Below are positions 24,433 to 31,719 of a DNA stretch of 44,191 bases, one piece after another. This DNA is from JBNKWA01 sp050299555 (lineage in GTDB: Bacteria > Pseudomonadota > Alphaproteobacteria > Rhodobacterales > Rhodobacteraceae). The first letter of the stretch is position 1. Each line of letters starts with the position of its first letter. The stretch is from the NCBI GenBank assembly GCA_050299555.1, contig JBNKWA010000045.1, positions 1-44,191 on the forward strand. Reading direction: 5' to 3'. The position numbers and the translations under genes are program-made. The notes beneath the pieces are model-generated. The model saw only the letters and a list, made by a program, of their open reading frames with translations. It had not been told where the DNA came from and ran no database searches.

Positions 24433-24500
24433 GACTTCCCCCTGTGCCCGCTGCGGGCGCGTTGTCCGGGGCAGCATGGCAGAGGCCCGGCCGCCGGACC

Positions 24501-24514
24501 TTGATCGCAATCAA
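24501..24514. promoter_or_regulatory. FNR/FixK box TTGATCGCAATCAA
   Basis: This is an exact match to the FNR-type consensus TTGAT-N4-ATCAA, centred about 75 bases before the UspA start codon. It would place the stress protein, and perhaps the downstream cytochrome b561, under anaerobic control. It differs in sequence and spacing from the GGTGAC operators nearby, so it marks a separate regulator. Confidence 0.85.
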
Positions 24515-24609
24515 GATTTCAGCGACCGGGCGGTGGATGGCGCGGCGCGCCAAGGCGCCGCGAACCAGACCGGGTCACACCGGCGTTAGCCCGTTGATCG
24601 CCCCCCGGA

Positions 24610-24813
24610 TCAGCGTGACGGGCAGGTGCTGACGCCGATCACGCTGTAAAGCGGGCAGCTCCGCGCCACCCCGGTGATCAGCAGCACCGCGCCGACGATG
24701 ACCGACAGCCAGTTCCAGAACCCGTATCCGGCGCCAAGAAACGGCAGGATGATCAGGGCGAGCCCCAGGATCACCCGCACCATGCGATCGATACTCCCGA
24801 CATTCCGTGTCAT
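24610..24813 (-). CDS. DUF2892 (YgaP-type) membrane peptide A
   Basis: This is a 67-residue protein of the DUF2892 family, the membrane domain found in the rhodanese YgaP. Two helices (about 12-28 and 33-50) are followed by the family ending RSCPLYSVIGVSTCP with two cysteines. Family members are commonly linked to sulfur and rhodanese functions; the biochemical role is unknown. A GGTGAC-N3-GTCACC palindrome is centred 66 bases upstream of the start, shared with the sqr and second DUF2892 units. Confidence 0.88.
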   Translation of the reverse strand: MTRNVGSIDRMVRVILGLALIILPFLGAGYGFWNWLSVIVGAVLLITGVARSCPLYSVIGVSTCPSR

Positions 24814-24871
24814 GTGACGACTCCCTTTTTTCTAGCTGCCATTATCATCGCACCGGTACCCCCGCCGGCAC

Positions 24872-24886
24872 GGTGACTTGGTCACC
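24872..24886. promoter_or_regulatory. Operator GGTGACTTGGTCACC (site A)
   Basis: A perfect 6-3-6 palindrome is centred 66 bases before the DUF2892-A start codon and 38 bases past the end of the Crp/Fnr gene. It is one of three matching sites in this 7-kb stretch. Confidence 0.75.
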
Positions 24887-24923
24887 GAACAAATGGCCCG
24901 GCGGCGAAAATGTCAGACCGATG

Positions 24924-25592
24924 TCAGGACCGCGCCAGCCGGGTCAGCGCCGCCACGTCGCGCAGCCTGACTTCGCCGCGCGACTGCTCGATCCAGCCGC
25001 GGCGCTGGAAGTCCTGCAGGGTACGCGAGACCACCTCGCGGGCGGTGCCCAGCTCCACCGCCAGCGCCTGATGCGTCGCCTCGACCACCCCGTCCTGGGC
25101 CAGCAGGATCAGCCGCGACGCCAGCCGCACGTCAAGCCGGCGAAAGACGATCTCGTCCACCAGCAGGAAAAGATCCGCGATCCGCCGCGCATAGGTGCCG
25201 AAGACGTACTGGCGGAAGGCGGGCGAGCGCCCCAGCATGTCGTCGAACAGCTTGCGCGGGATCGCCACCGCGGTGACCTCGGTCTCGGCGACACCCTCGG
25301 CGCTGTAATCCTCCATCGCCAGCAGGCAGGCGGTGGTCATCACGCAGCTTTCGCCGGCATGCACGCGGTACAGCGTCATCTCGCGGCCGGTCTCGGAGCG
25401 CTGCTGGACCAGCACCGTGCCCGACAGCAGCAGCAGCAGGTGGTCGGGGGTCTGTCCGGGGCCGAAGATCACCGTCCCCGGCGGCACCGTCATCACCCGG
25501 CTGCCCGCCGTCAGTTCCGCCCGCTGGGCCGCATCGAGCGTGTTCAGCCCCTCGAACATGCCGATCCAGTCCCTGGCCTCAGCTGTCGCCAT
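24924..25592 (-). CDS. Crp/Fnr-family regulator with two cysteines
   Basis: This is a 222-residue regulator. Residues about 10-120 form the cyclic-nucleotide-type beta-roll, 125-150 the dimer helix, and 165-215 the winged helix (QALAVELGTAREVVSRTLQDF). It lacks the N-terminal cysteines of FNR, so it should hold no iron-sulfur cluster, and lacks the cAMP-site residues of Crp. Its only cysteines are Cys83 and Cys89 in GESCVMTTACLL, placed to form a disulfide or polysulfide bridge. The recognition helix keeps the Arg-Glu and Arg of Crp (REVVSR), consistent with a GTGA half-site. It follows sqr by 91 bases with a hairpin between. It likely binds the three GGTGAC palindromes here. Confidence 0.87.
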   Translation of the reverse strand: MATAEARDWIGMFEGLNTLDAAQRAELTAGSRVMTVPPGTVIFGPGQTPDHLLLLLSGTVLVQQRSETGREMTLYRVHAGESCVMTTACLLAMEDYSAEGVAETEVTAVAIPRKLFDDMLGRSPAFRQYVFGTYARRIADLFLLVDEIVFRRLDVRLASRLILLAQDGVVEATHQALAVELGTAREVVSRTLQDFQRRGWIEQSRGEVRLRDVAALTRLARS

Positions 25593-25617
25593 GATCCCCT
25601 TCCCGCTGCCAAGGGTA

Positions 25618-25642
25618 CCCTGCCGCCTGACGGGCGGCAGGG
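25618..25642 (-). terminator. Perfect 10-bp hairpin between sqr and crp/fnr genes
   Basis: Arms CCCTGCCGCC and GGCGGCAGGG enclose a 5-base loop in the 91-base gap. There is no U tract, so read-through into the regulator gene is probable with reduced yield. Confidence 0.55.
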
Positions 25643-25683
25643 CAATGGCAATCCGTGGAAGGGCAGCGGCATCGGACCCTCGG

Positions 25684-26967
25684 TCAGTCGAACTTCACCT
25701 CGCGCAGCTTGTCGATCCCCAGCACCTGCAGCGCCATGCGCTCGTAGAACGGCTCGGACCGGCCCGAGCGGACCTTGTGCAGGAAGTACTTCTCGAATGC
25801 GACCTTGGCGGCATGCACCCACTTGCCCGAGGACGACCAGTTGACGTTGCGCGGCGGGATCTGCGGCTGGGCCACGAAGGCGACGCCGCCATCGCCGAAA
25901 TCGGCCAGGCAGACGGCGTTCCAGCTTGCCCGGGCATGCGGCTTGCGGCCGGCCAGAACCGCCTCGATGTTGTGGGTGATCGCGGTGGCCATCGACTCGA
26001 TCATGAAGCCGGTCTTGGGCACCCCCACGGGCACGTTGGTCTTGCCGGTGGGCGGGATCGCCACGCAGACCCCGAGCGCGAAGATGTTGGCAAAGGCCGG
26101 ATTCTGCTGGTGCTGGTCGATCATGATGAAGCCGCGCGGATTGGTCAGCCCCTCGATGCCGCGCGTTGCGGCGACGCCGCGAAAGGCCGGCAGGATCATC
26201 GAATAGGAGAAGGGCAGGTTGTGGCTGGCCGTGGGCTGGCCGTCGGCGCCGATCTCGCTGACCGTCATCTCGGACGCGACCACCCGGTCGATGCGGGTGT
26301 TGGTCAGCCACTTGATGTGGCGCTGGCGCAGCTCGGATTCCATCAGCCCCTTGGTGTCGCCGACCCCGTCGAGGCCGAGATGGCCGATATAGGGCTCGGG
26401 GGTGACGAAGGTCATCGGCACCCGGTCGCGCACCTTAGCGTCCCTCAGCGCCTTGTCGAGGATGAAGGCGAATTCATAGGCCGGCCCGAAGCACGAGGCG
26501 CCCTGCGCGGCGCCGATCACCACCGGTCCGGGGGCGGCCACCAGCTTGTCGAAGGCGGCCTTGGCCGCCTCGGCATGGTCGGTCTGGCAGATCGAGGCGG
26601 TGTGGCCGCCGGGTCCCAGCCCCTCGATCTCGTCGAAGGCCAGTTCCGGCCCGGTGGCCAGGACCAGATGGTCGTAGTCGAGGCTGCCGCCATCCTCGAG
26701 CGCGATCCGGTTCTCGGCCGGCTCCACCCGGCTGGCGCCGGCGCTGACAAAGGCGATGCCGGCGCGCTTGAAGACCGGGCCGAGTTCCACCTCGACCGCG
26801 TCGCGGGTCCGCCAGCCCACCGCCACCCAGGGGTTGGACGGCACGAAGGAAAACCGGTCGCCCTTGCCGACAACAGTGATTTCGTGTTCGCGTCCAAGCT
26901 TTTCCCTCAGCTCGAACGCAACGACCACCCCGCCCAGTCCGGCGCCCAGAACCACGATCCTGGCCAT
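25684..26967 (-). CDS. sqr: Sulfide:quinone oxidoreductase, type I
   Basis: This is a 427-residue flavoprotein that oxidises sulfide to sulfane sulfur and passes electrons to quinone at the membrane. The FAD turn is VLGAGLGGVVVAFEL. Cys127 (SICQTD), Cys159 (GASCFG) and Cys353 (AVCLADFG), together with His131 and His196, fall exactly at the positions I recall for the essential residues of Rhodobacter capsulatus SQR, which also has 427 residues. The loop PPTGKTNVPVGVPKTGFMIE is typical of the family. There is no signal peptide, and the C-terminal helices would anchor it to the membrane. Operator site B is 79 bases upstream. A two-cysteine Crp/Fnr regulator follows. Confidence 0.92.
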   Translation of the reverse strand: MARIVVLGAGLGGVVVAFELREKLGREHEITVVGKGDRFSFVPSNPWVAVGWRTRDAVEVELGPVFKRAGIAFVSAGASRVEPAENRIALEDGGSLDYDHLVLATGPELAFDEIEGLGPGGHTASICQTDHAEAAKAAFDKLVAAPGPVVIGAAQGASCFGPAYEFAFILDKALRDAKVRDRVPMTFVTPEPYIGHLGLDGVGDTKGLMESELRQRHIKWLTNTRIDRVVASEMTVSEIGADGQPTASHNLPFSYSMILPAFRGVAATRGIEGLTNPRGFIMIDQHQQNPAFANIFALGVCVAIPPTGKTNVPVGVPKTGFMIESMATAITHNIEAVLAGRKPHARASWNAVCLADFGDGGVAFVAQPQIPPRNVNWSSSGKWVHAAKVAFEKYFLHKVRSGRSEPFYERMALQVLGIDKLREVKFD

Positions 26968-27038
26968 GCAAGCCTCCCCCTTTTTTGTTGGCCATCACGG
27001 CCGTCCGAGGCATCTTGCATGGCCGCTGCCGTGGCGAC

Positions 27039-27053
27039 GGTGACATAGTTACC
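27039..27053. promoter_or_regulatory. Operator GGTGACATAGTTACC (site B)
   Basis: This 15-bp palindrome has one mismatched pair and is centred 79 bases before the sqr start codon. It overlaps the stop codon of the RND gene, so it is conserved despite lying partly in coding sequence. It matches sites A and C. Confidence 0.7.
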
Positions 27054-30000
27054 GTGCCGGTGCGTCCTGCCGCCCGTCCCGCCCGCCGCGAAGCGCCAGA
27101 TAGATTGCCGGGATCACCAATACCGTCAGCAGTGTCGACGAGGCCAGCCCGAACAGCAGCGAGATCGCCAGTCCCTGAAAGATCGGGTCCGACAGGATCA
27201 CCGCCGCGCCGATCATCGCCGCGATCGCCGTCAGCAGGATCGGCTTGAAGCGGATCGAGCCGGCCTCCAGCAGCACGTCGCGCAACGGGCGGCCGTCGCC
27301 GCGGGAGTTGCGGATGAAGTCGACCAGCAGGATCGAGTTCCTGACGATGATGCCGGCCAGCGCGATGAAGCCGATCATCGAGGTGGCGGTGAACGGCGCC
27401 GCGAACAGCCAGTGGCCGCCAAGGATGCCGATGAAGGTCAGCGGGATCGGCGTCAGGATGACCAGCGGCAGCTTGAACGAGTGGAACTGCGCCACCACCA
27501 GCACGTAGATGCCCAAGAGCGCCACCATGAAGGCCGCGCCCATGTCGCGGAAGGTGATCCAGGTCACGTCCCATTCGCCGTCCCAAAGCAGCGTCGGCAC
27601 GCTCTCGTCCTCGGGCTGGCCGTGCAGCCTGATCACCGGCTTGGGCAGGTCGCCCCAGTCGGCGGCGTCGATGGCCTCCTGCACCGCCAGCATGCCATAG
27701 AGCGGCGCCTCGAAGTCGCCGGCCAGCTCGGCCGTGACCATCTCGGCGGCGCGGGCGTTGTGGCGATAGATCGGGTACGAGGCGACCTCCTCGGTCAGCC
27801 GCACCACGTCGCCGAGCTCGACCACGCCGCGGTCGCCCGGCAGCGCGTTGGCGGGCACCGGCACCCCCAGCATCGCCTGTCCCGGAACCCGGCTGCCGCG
27901 CGGCCGCTCGACCACGATCGGGATCGGCAAGCGCCCCTCGCCGCGATGAGAATAGCCCACCGTCTGGCCCTGGCCGAGGATCGCCAGGGTGTCGAAGACG
28001 TCGCCTTCCTCGACCCGGAAGAACTCGATGTCGTCGCCCGAGGTGACGGCGCGGATGCGCCGCACCGGGGTGCCGAAGCTGTCGTCCACGTCGACGATGA
28101 ACGGCACCTCGGCGAAGATCGCCCTCAGCCGCGTCGCCACCTGGCGCCGGGTCTCGGCATCGGGGCCGTAGATCTCGGCCAGCAGGGTGGCCAGCACCGG
28201 CGGCCCCGGCGGCGTCTCGACCACCTTCAGGCTGGTCCCCGGGGGCAGCGTGAGCTCCGCCAGCCGCTCGCGAAGTTCCAATGCCACGGCGTGACTTGGA
28301 CGCTCACGTTCATCCTTTGGCAGAAGTGCCACATGGACGTCGCCCAGCTCCGGCGACTGGCGCTGGAAATAGTGCCGCACCAGGCCGTTGAAGTCGAAGG
28401 GCGCGGCGGTCCCGGCATAGGTCTCGACCGCCGTCACCTCGTCGATGCCAAGCGCCACCCCGGCGGCCGCGCGGGCCACCGCCTCGGTCGCCTCGACGCT
28501 GCTGCCCTCGGGCAGGTCGATCACCACCGACAGCTCCGACTTGTTGTCGAAGGGCAGCAGCTTGACGGTCACGTGCTTGGTATAGAACAGCGCCAGCGAG
28601 CCCAGGGTCAGCACCAGCGTCGCCATCAGGAACAGCCAGCTTGTGGCGCGCGAGGCCAGCACCGGCCGGGCCAGGCCGCGATAGAGCCGCCCCAGCCGGC
28701 CGCCATCGGGGGCCTCGTGGTGCTCGGCCCGGGCGCCGCCGGCCACCTTCATCATCAGCCACGGCGTGACCACCACGGCGACGAAGAACGAGAAGATCAT
28801 CGCCGCGCTGGCATTGGCCGGGATCGGGCTCATGTAGGGGCCCATCAGCCCCGAGACGAACAGCATCGGCAACAGCGCCGCCACCACCGTCAGCGTCGCC
28901 ACGATGGTGGGGTTGCCCACCTCGGCGACCGCCTCGATGGCCGCCTGCGCCCGCGGCCGGCCGTCGTTCATGCTCCAGTGCCGGGTGATGTTCTCGATCA
29001 CCACGATGGCGTCGTCGACCAGGATGCCGATCGAGAAGATCAGCGCGAACAGGCTGACCCGGTTCAGCGTGTAGCCCATGATATGGGCGGCGAAGAGGGT
29101 CAGAAGGATGGTGACCGGGATCACCACCGCCACCACAACCGCCTCGCGCCAGCCGATGGCGACCAGGATCAGCACCACGATCGAGGCGGTGGCCAGGCCG
29201 AGGTGGAACAGCAGCTCGTTGGATTTCTCCAGCGCCGTGTGGCCATAGTCGCGGGTGGTGTGCACCGCGATGGAATCGGGGATCACCGTGCCTTGCAGGT
29301 GCCCGACCCGCTCGAAGATCGCCTCGGTCACCAGCACCGCGTTGGCGCCGGCGCGCTTGGCGAAGGCGACGGTCACCGCCGGCCGCCGCTCGGGGCCGTC
29401 CGCGCCCCGGGTCACCGACCCGACCAGCGCCTGCGGCTCGTCGACGAAACCGACCTCGGCCACATCGCGGACATAGACGGTGCGCCCGTCGCGGGTCACC
29501 AGCGGCAGGTTGCCGATCTGCTCGGGCGTGGTCAGCGTCTCGCCGGCGATGATGGCGATCTCCTGCCCGGCATCATAGACGGTGCCCGCCGGGAAGGCGC
29601 GGTTGGCCTGCCCGACCTTGCCGGCAAGCTGCTGCAGCGTGACGCCGTAAAGCGCCAGCCGGTCCAGCCGCGGCGCGATCCTCAGCCGCGTGTCCACCCC
29701 GCCGACGATATAGGTCAGCCCCACATCCTCGATCTTGGCGACCTCGACCTGCACCTCCTTGGCCACCCGGGTCAGGTCGGCGGCGGTCACCGCCCCGGCG
29801 CCCGGGGCAGGGACCAGCGTCAGCGTCGCCACGGCGACGTCGTTGATGCCGCGCCCGACAATCAGCGGCTCGGGGATGCCCACCGGGATGCGGTCGAGAT
29901 TGGCGCGGATCTTCTCGTGCACCCGCAGGATCGCCGCATCGGCATCGGTGCCGACCAGGAACCGCGCGGTCACCATCACCTGGTCGTCCATGCTGCGCGA

Positions 30001-30285
30001 ATAGACGTGCTCGACCCCGTCGATGCCGCGCACGATGGTCTCCAGCGGCTCGGTCACCAGCTTGGCCGCGTCGGGCGCCTTCAGCCCGTCGGCGCGCAAC
30101 AGGATGTCGACCATCGGCACCGAGATCTGCGGCTCCTCCTCGCGCGGCAGCGCGATGAGCGCGATCAGCCCGAAGACCAGCGCCGCCATCAGGAACAGCG
30201 GCGTCAGCGGCGAGGCGATGAAAGCCCGGGTGATGCCGCCGGCAATGCCCAGCGGACGCGGCTCGGGGCCCCTTGAGGTGTTCAT
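27049..30285 (-). CDS. RND-family efflux pump (AcrB/HAE1-like)
   Basis: This is a 1078-residue inner-membrane RND transporter. It has an N-terminal helix (about 27-47), a large periplasmic porter domain, a helix bundle at about 350-550, and a second periplasmic loop and bundle in the C-terminal half. The proton-relay motif is GILVDDAIVVIENITRHW. The acidic pair and general features fit hydrophobe/amphiphile exporters more than heavy-metal ones. The start overlaps the adaptor stop by 4 bases. No outer-membrane factor gene is present. Its place in an operon headed by a DUF2892 peptide, and behind a GGTGAC operator, ties it to the neighbouring sulfide functions. Confidence 0.92.
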   Translation of the reverse strand: MNTSRGPEPRPLGIAGGITRAFIASPLTPLFLMAALVFGLIALIALPREEEPQISVPMVDILLRADGLKAPDAAKLVTEPLETIVRGIDGVEHVYSRSMDDQVMVTARFLVGTDADAAILRVHEKIRANLDRIPVGIPEPLIVGRGINDVAVATLTLVPAPGAGAVTAADLTRVAKEVQVEVAKIEDVGLTYIVGGVDTRLRIAPRLDRLALYGVTLQQLAGKVGQANRAFPAGTVYDAGQEIAIIAGETLTTPEQIGNLPLVTRDGRTVYVRDVAEVGFVDEPQALVGSVTRGADGPERRPAVTVAFAKRAGANAVLVTEAIFERVGHLQGTVIPDSIAVHTTRDYGHTALEKSNELLFHLGLATASIVVLILVAIGWREAVVVAVVIPVTILLTLFAAHIMGYTLNRVSLFALIFSIGILVDDAIVVIENITRHWSMNDGRPRAQAAIEAVAEVGNPTIVATLTVVAALLPMLFVSGLMGPYMSPIPANASAAMIFSFFVAVVVTPWLMMKVAGGARAEHHEAPDGGRLGRLYRGLARPVLASRATSWLFLMATLVLTLGSLALFYTKHVTVKLLPFDNKSELSVVIDLPEGSSVEATEAVARAAAGVALGIDEVTAVETYAGTAAPFDFNGLVRHYFQRQSPELGDVHVALLPKDERERPSHAVALELRERLAELTLPPGTSLKVVETPPGPPVLATLLAEIYGPDAETRRQVATRLRAIFAEVPFIVDVDDSFGTPVRRIRAVTSGDDIEFFRVEEGDVFDTLAILGQGQTVGYSHRGEGRLPIPIVVERPRGSRVPGQAMLGVPVPANALPGDRGVVELGDVVRLTEEVASYPIYRHNARAAEMVTAELAGDFEAPLYGMLAVQEAIDAADWGDLPKPVIRLHGQPEDESVPTLLWDGEWDVTWITFRDMGAAFMVALLGIYVLVVAQFHSFKLPLVILTPIPLTFIGILGGHWLFAAPFTATSMIGFIALAGIIVRNSILLVDFIRNSRGDGRPLRDVLLEAGSIRFKPILLTAIAAMIGAAVILSDPIFQGLAISLLFGLASSTLLTVLVIPAIYLALRGGRDGRQDAPAR

Positions 30286-31238
30286 GGGACTACGACCGCC
30301 TCGCCTGCCGAGATGCCCGAGACGATCTCGACCAGCGCCGCGCCGTCGGCGCCGGTGATCGGCTCGCCGCGGATGACGCTGCGTTCCTGTTCCGCCTCGC
30401 CCACCATCACGATGATGAAGTCCAGCCCGCCGCGATGCTCCAGCGCCGCCTCGGGCACCGCCAGCGCCTCGCGCTCGCCCACCGGCAGGCGCACCGGCAC
30501 CCGGGCACCTGCAAAGCGGGCGTCGATGTCCTCGACCTCGATGTCGGCCTGCACCCGGCCGCCCTCGATCTGCGGATAGATCTTGGCCAGCCGGCCCGGC
30601 ATCGCCTCGTCGCCGATGGCGATCTCGGCGCCTTCCACCAGGCCGCCGGCATAGCGCTCGGGCAGTTGCAGGCGCAGGAAGAAGCCGCCGGTGCCGATCA
30701 TCGCCACCGGCTCGCCCGGCAGGATCACCTGGCCCGCCGCCACCGGCACCGTCAGCACCTCGCCGCCGGCTGGCGCCAGCAGCGTGCCCTCGGCCTGGGT
30801 CTGGGTGACCCGGCTGCGCTCGGCCTCAAGCGACAGGATCTGCCCCTTGGCCACGTCGACCTGGGTGCGCAGGGCGTCCAGCCGCTGCGCCGTCGACACG
30901 CCGCGCTCCACCAGCGTCTCGCCGCGGGTCAGTTCGGCCTCGGCGTTCCTGAGCTGCGCCTCGGCCGCGGCGATCTGGGCGTCCAGCGCGGCCAGCTGGA
31001 ACTCCAGCTTGTCGTCCGACACCCGGCCGATGGCGTCGCCGGCGGCAACCGTATCGCCCTCGCTGACACCGATCTCGGCCAGGGTGCCGCCGATTCGGGC
31101 CCGTGCCGGCACGGTGCGGCGGGCCTCCACGGTGGCGTAGACCGACTTCCATTCGGTCACCGGGACCGGCCGCAATTCGATCGTTTCGGCTGCGGCCGGT
31201 GTGGCGCAGATCAGTATGAAGAAGGCGAGCAGGCGCAT
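30282..31238 (-). CDS. RND periplasmic adaptor (HlyD family)
   Basis: This is a 318-residue membrane fusion protein with a cleavable signal peptide (MRLLAFFILICATPAAAETI). A lipoyl segment spans about 40-70 (GTLAEIGVSEGDTVAAGD), followed by a coiled-coil hairpin at about 75-135, the second lipoyl half (LLAPAGGEVLTVPV), and a beta-barrel. The start at ATG 31238 is chosen because the signal peptide starts there; it is 2 bases after the stop of the DUF2892-B gene. It would connect the RND pump with an outer-membrane channel. Confidence 0.9.
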   Translation of the reverse strand: MRLLAFFILICATPAAAETIELRPVPVTEWKSVYATVEARRTVPARARIGGTLAEIGVSEGDTVAAGDAIGRVSDDKLEFQLAALDAQIAAAEAQLRNAEAELTRGETLVERGVSTAQRLDALRTQVDVAKGQILSLEAERSRVTQTQAEGTLLAPAGGEVLTVPVAAGQVILPGEPVAMIGTGGFFLRLQLPERYAGGLVEGAEIAIGDEAMPGRLAKIYPQIEGGRVQADIEVEDIDARFAGARVPVRLPVGEREALAVPEAALEHRGGLDFIIVMVGEAEQERSVIRGEPITGADGAALVEIVSGISAGEAVVVP

Positions 31239-31240
31239 GG

Positions 31241-31441
31241 TCAGAATGCCGTTCCGGGGCGGATACCGATTTTGCGGAAGATCATGGCTGCCGGACAGAA
31301 GCCGGTAAAGGCCGATTGCAGCATGTTGGCGCCGGCAAAGACGGTGAGAAGCGCAAACCAGTGCGACACCGTCCAGGTCAGAAGGACCGAGACGAGGACG
31401 ACGAGGCCGGCGAAGGCGAGAACGGTACGGTCGAGGGTCAT
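31241..31441 (-). CDS. DUF2892 (YgaP-type) membrane peptide B
   Basis: This is a 66-residue protein with two predicted helices and the family ending GFCPAAMIFRKIGI, with a single cysteine in CPAA. It heads the RND efflux operon and is thus the second DUF2892 gene within 7 kb, each with a matching operator upstream (site C is centred 72 bases before this start). Function unknown; related domains sit next to rhodaneses. Confidence 0.87.
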   Translation of the reverse strand: MTLDRTVLAFAGLVVLVSVLLTWTVSHWFALLTVFAGANMLQSAFTGFCPAAMIFRKIGIRPGTAF

Positions 31442-31505
31442 GGACTATTCTCCATCGGCAGAATTGCACGTTGCCGATCCATACCCAAGCCCGGACCGCC
31501 GCAGC

Positions 31506-31520
31506 GGTGACTTTGTCACG
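31506..31520. promoter_or_regulatory. Operator GGTGACTTTGTCACG (site C)
   Basis: This palindrome, GTGAC-TTT-GTCAC perfect and one outer pair off, is centred 72 bases before the DUF2892-B start codon. It is the third copy of the motif seen at 24872 and 27039. Confidence 0.75.
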
Positions 31521-31662
31521 CTCCCGGTAAGGTCGACGGTTTCCGGGGCAGGGGAGCCCCGATTGCCCGTCCGCTGCCCGTCCGCTGCCTGTCCGCGGCC
31601 GGCCGGATGCCTGCCGGCCCCCGGTCTGGGCCAAACCTTGACCCGAATCGCGCGTGACGGTA

Positions 31663-31690
31663 TGACACCGATGTCATGACACCGGTGTCA
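31663..31690. promoter_or_regulatory. Tandem LacI operators
   Basis: Two 14-bp palindromes abut head to tail: TGACACCGATGTCA (31663-31676, one mismatched pair) and TGACACCGGTGTCA (31677-31690, perfect). Both have the central CG typical of LacI-family operators. They lie 30-57 bases before the TTG start of the LacI gene, so the regulator controls its own operon. Centre spacing is 14 bp, meaning that two dimers could not easily bind on the same face. Confidence 0.8.
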
Positions 31691-31719
31691 CAAGCCGGGC
31701 GTGAGGGGAGGAACGGCCT

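Noticed and set aside
27412..30276. A 954-codon open frame on the plus strand opposite the RND pump gene
   Set aside because: It is antisense to a highly conserved gene and has His/Arg/Gly/Asp-rich composition typical of the reverse strand of GC-rich coding DNA. No domain is recognisable.
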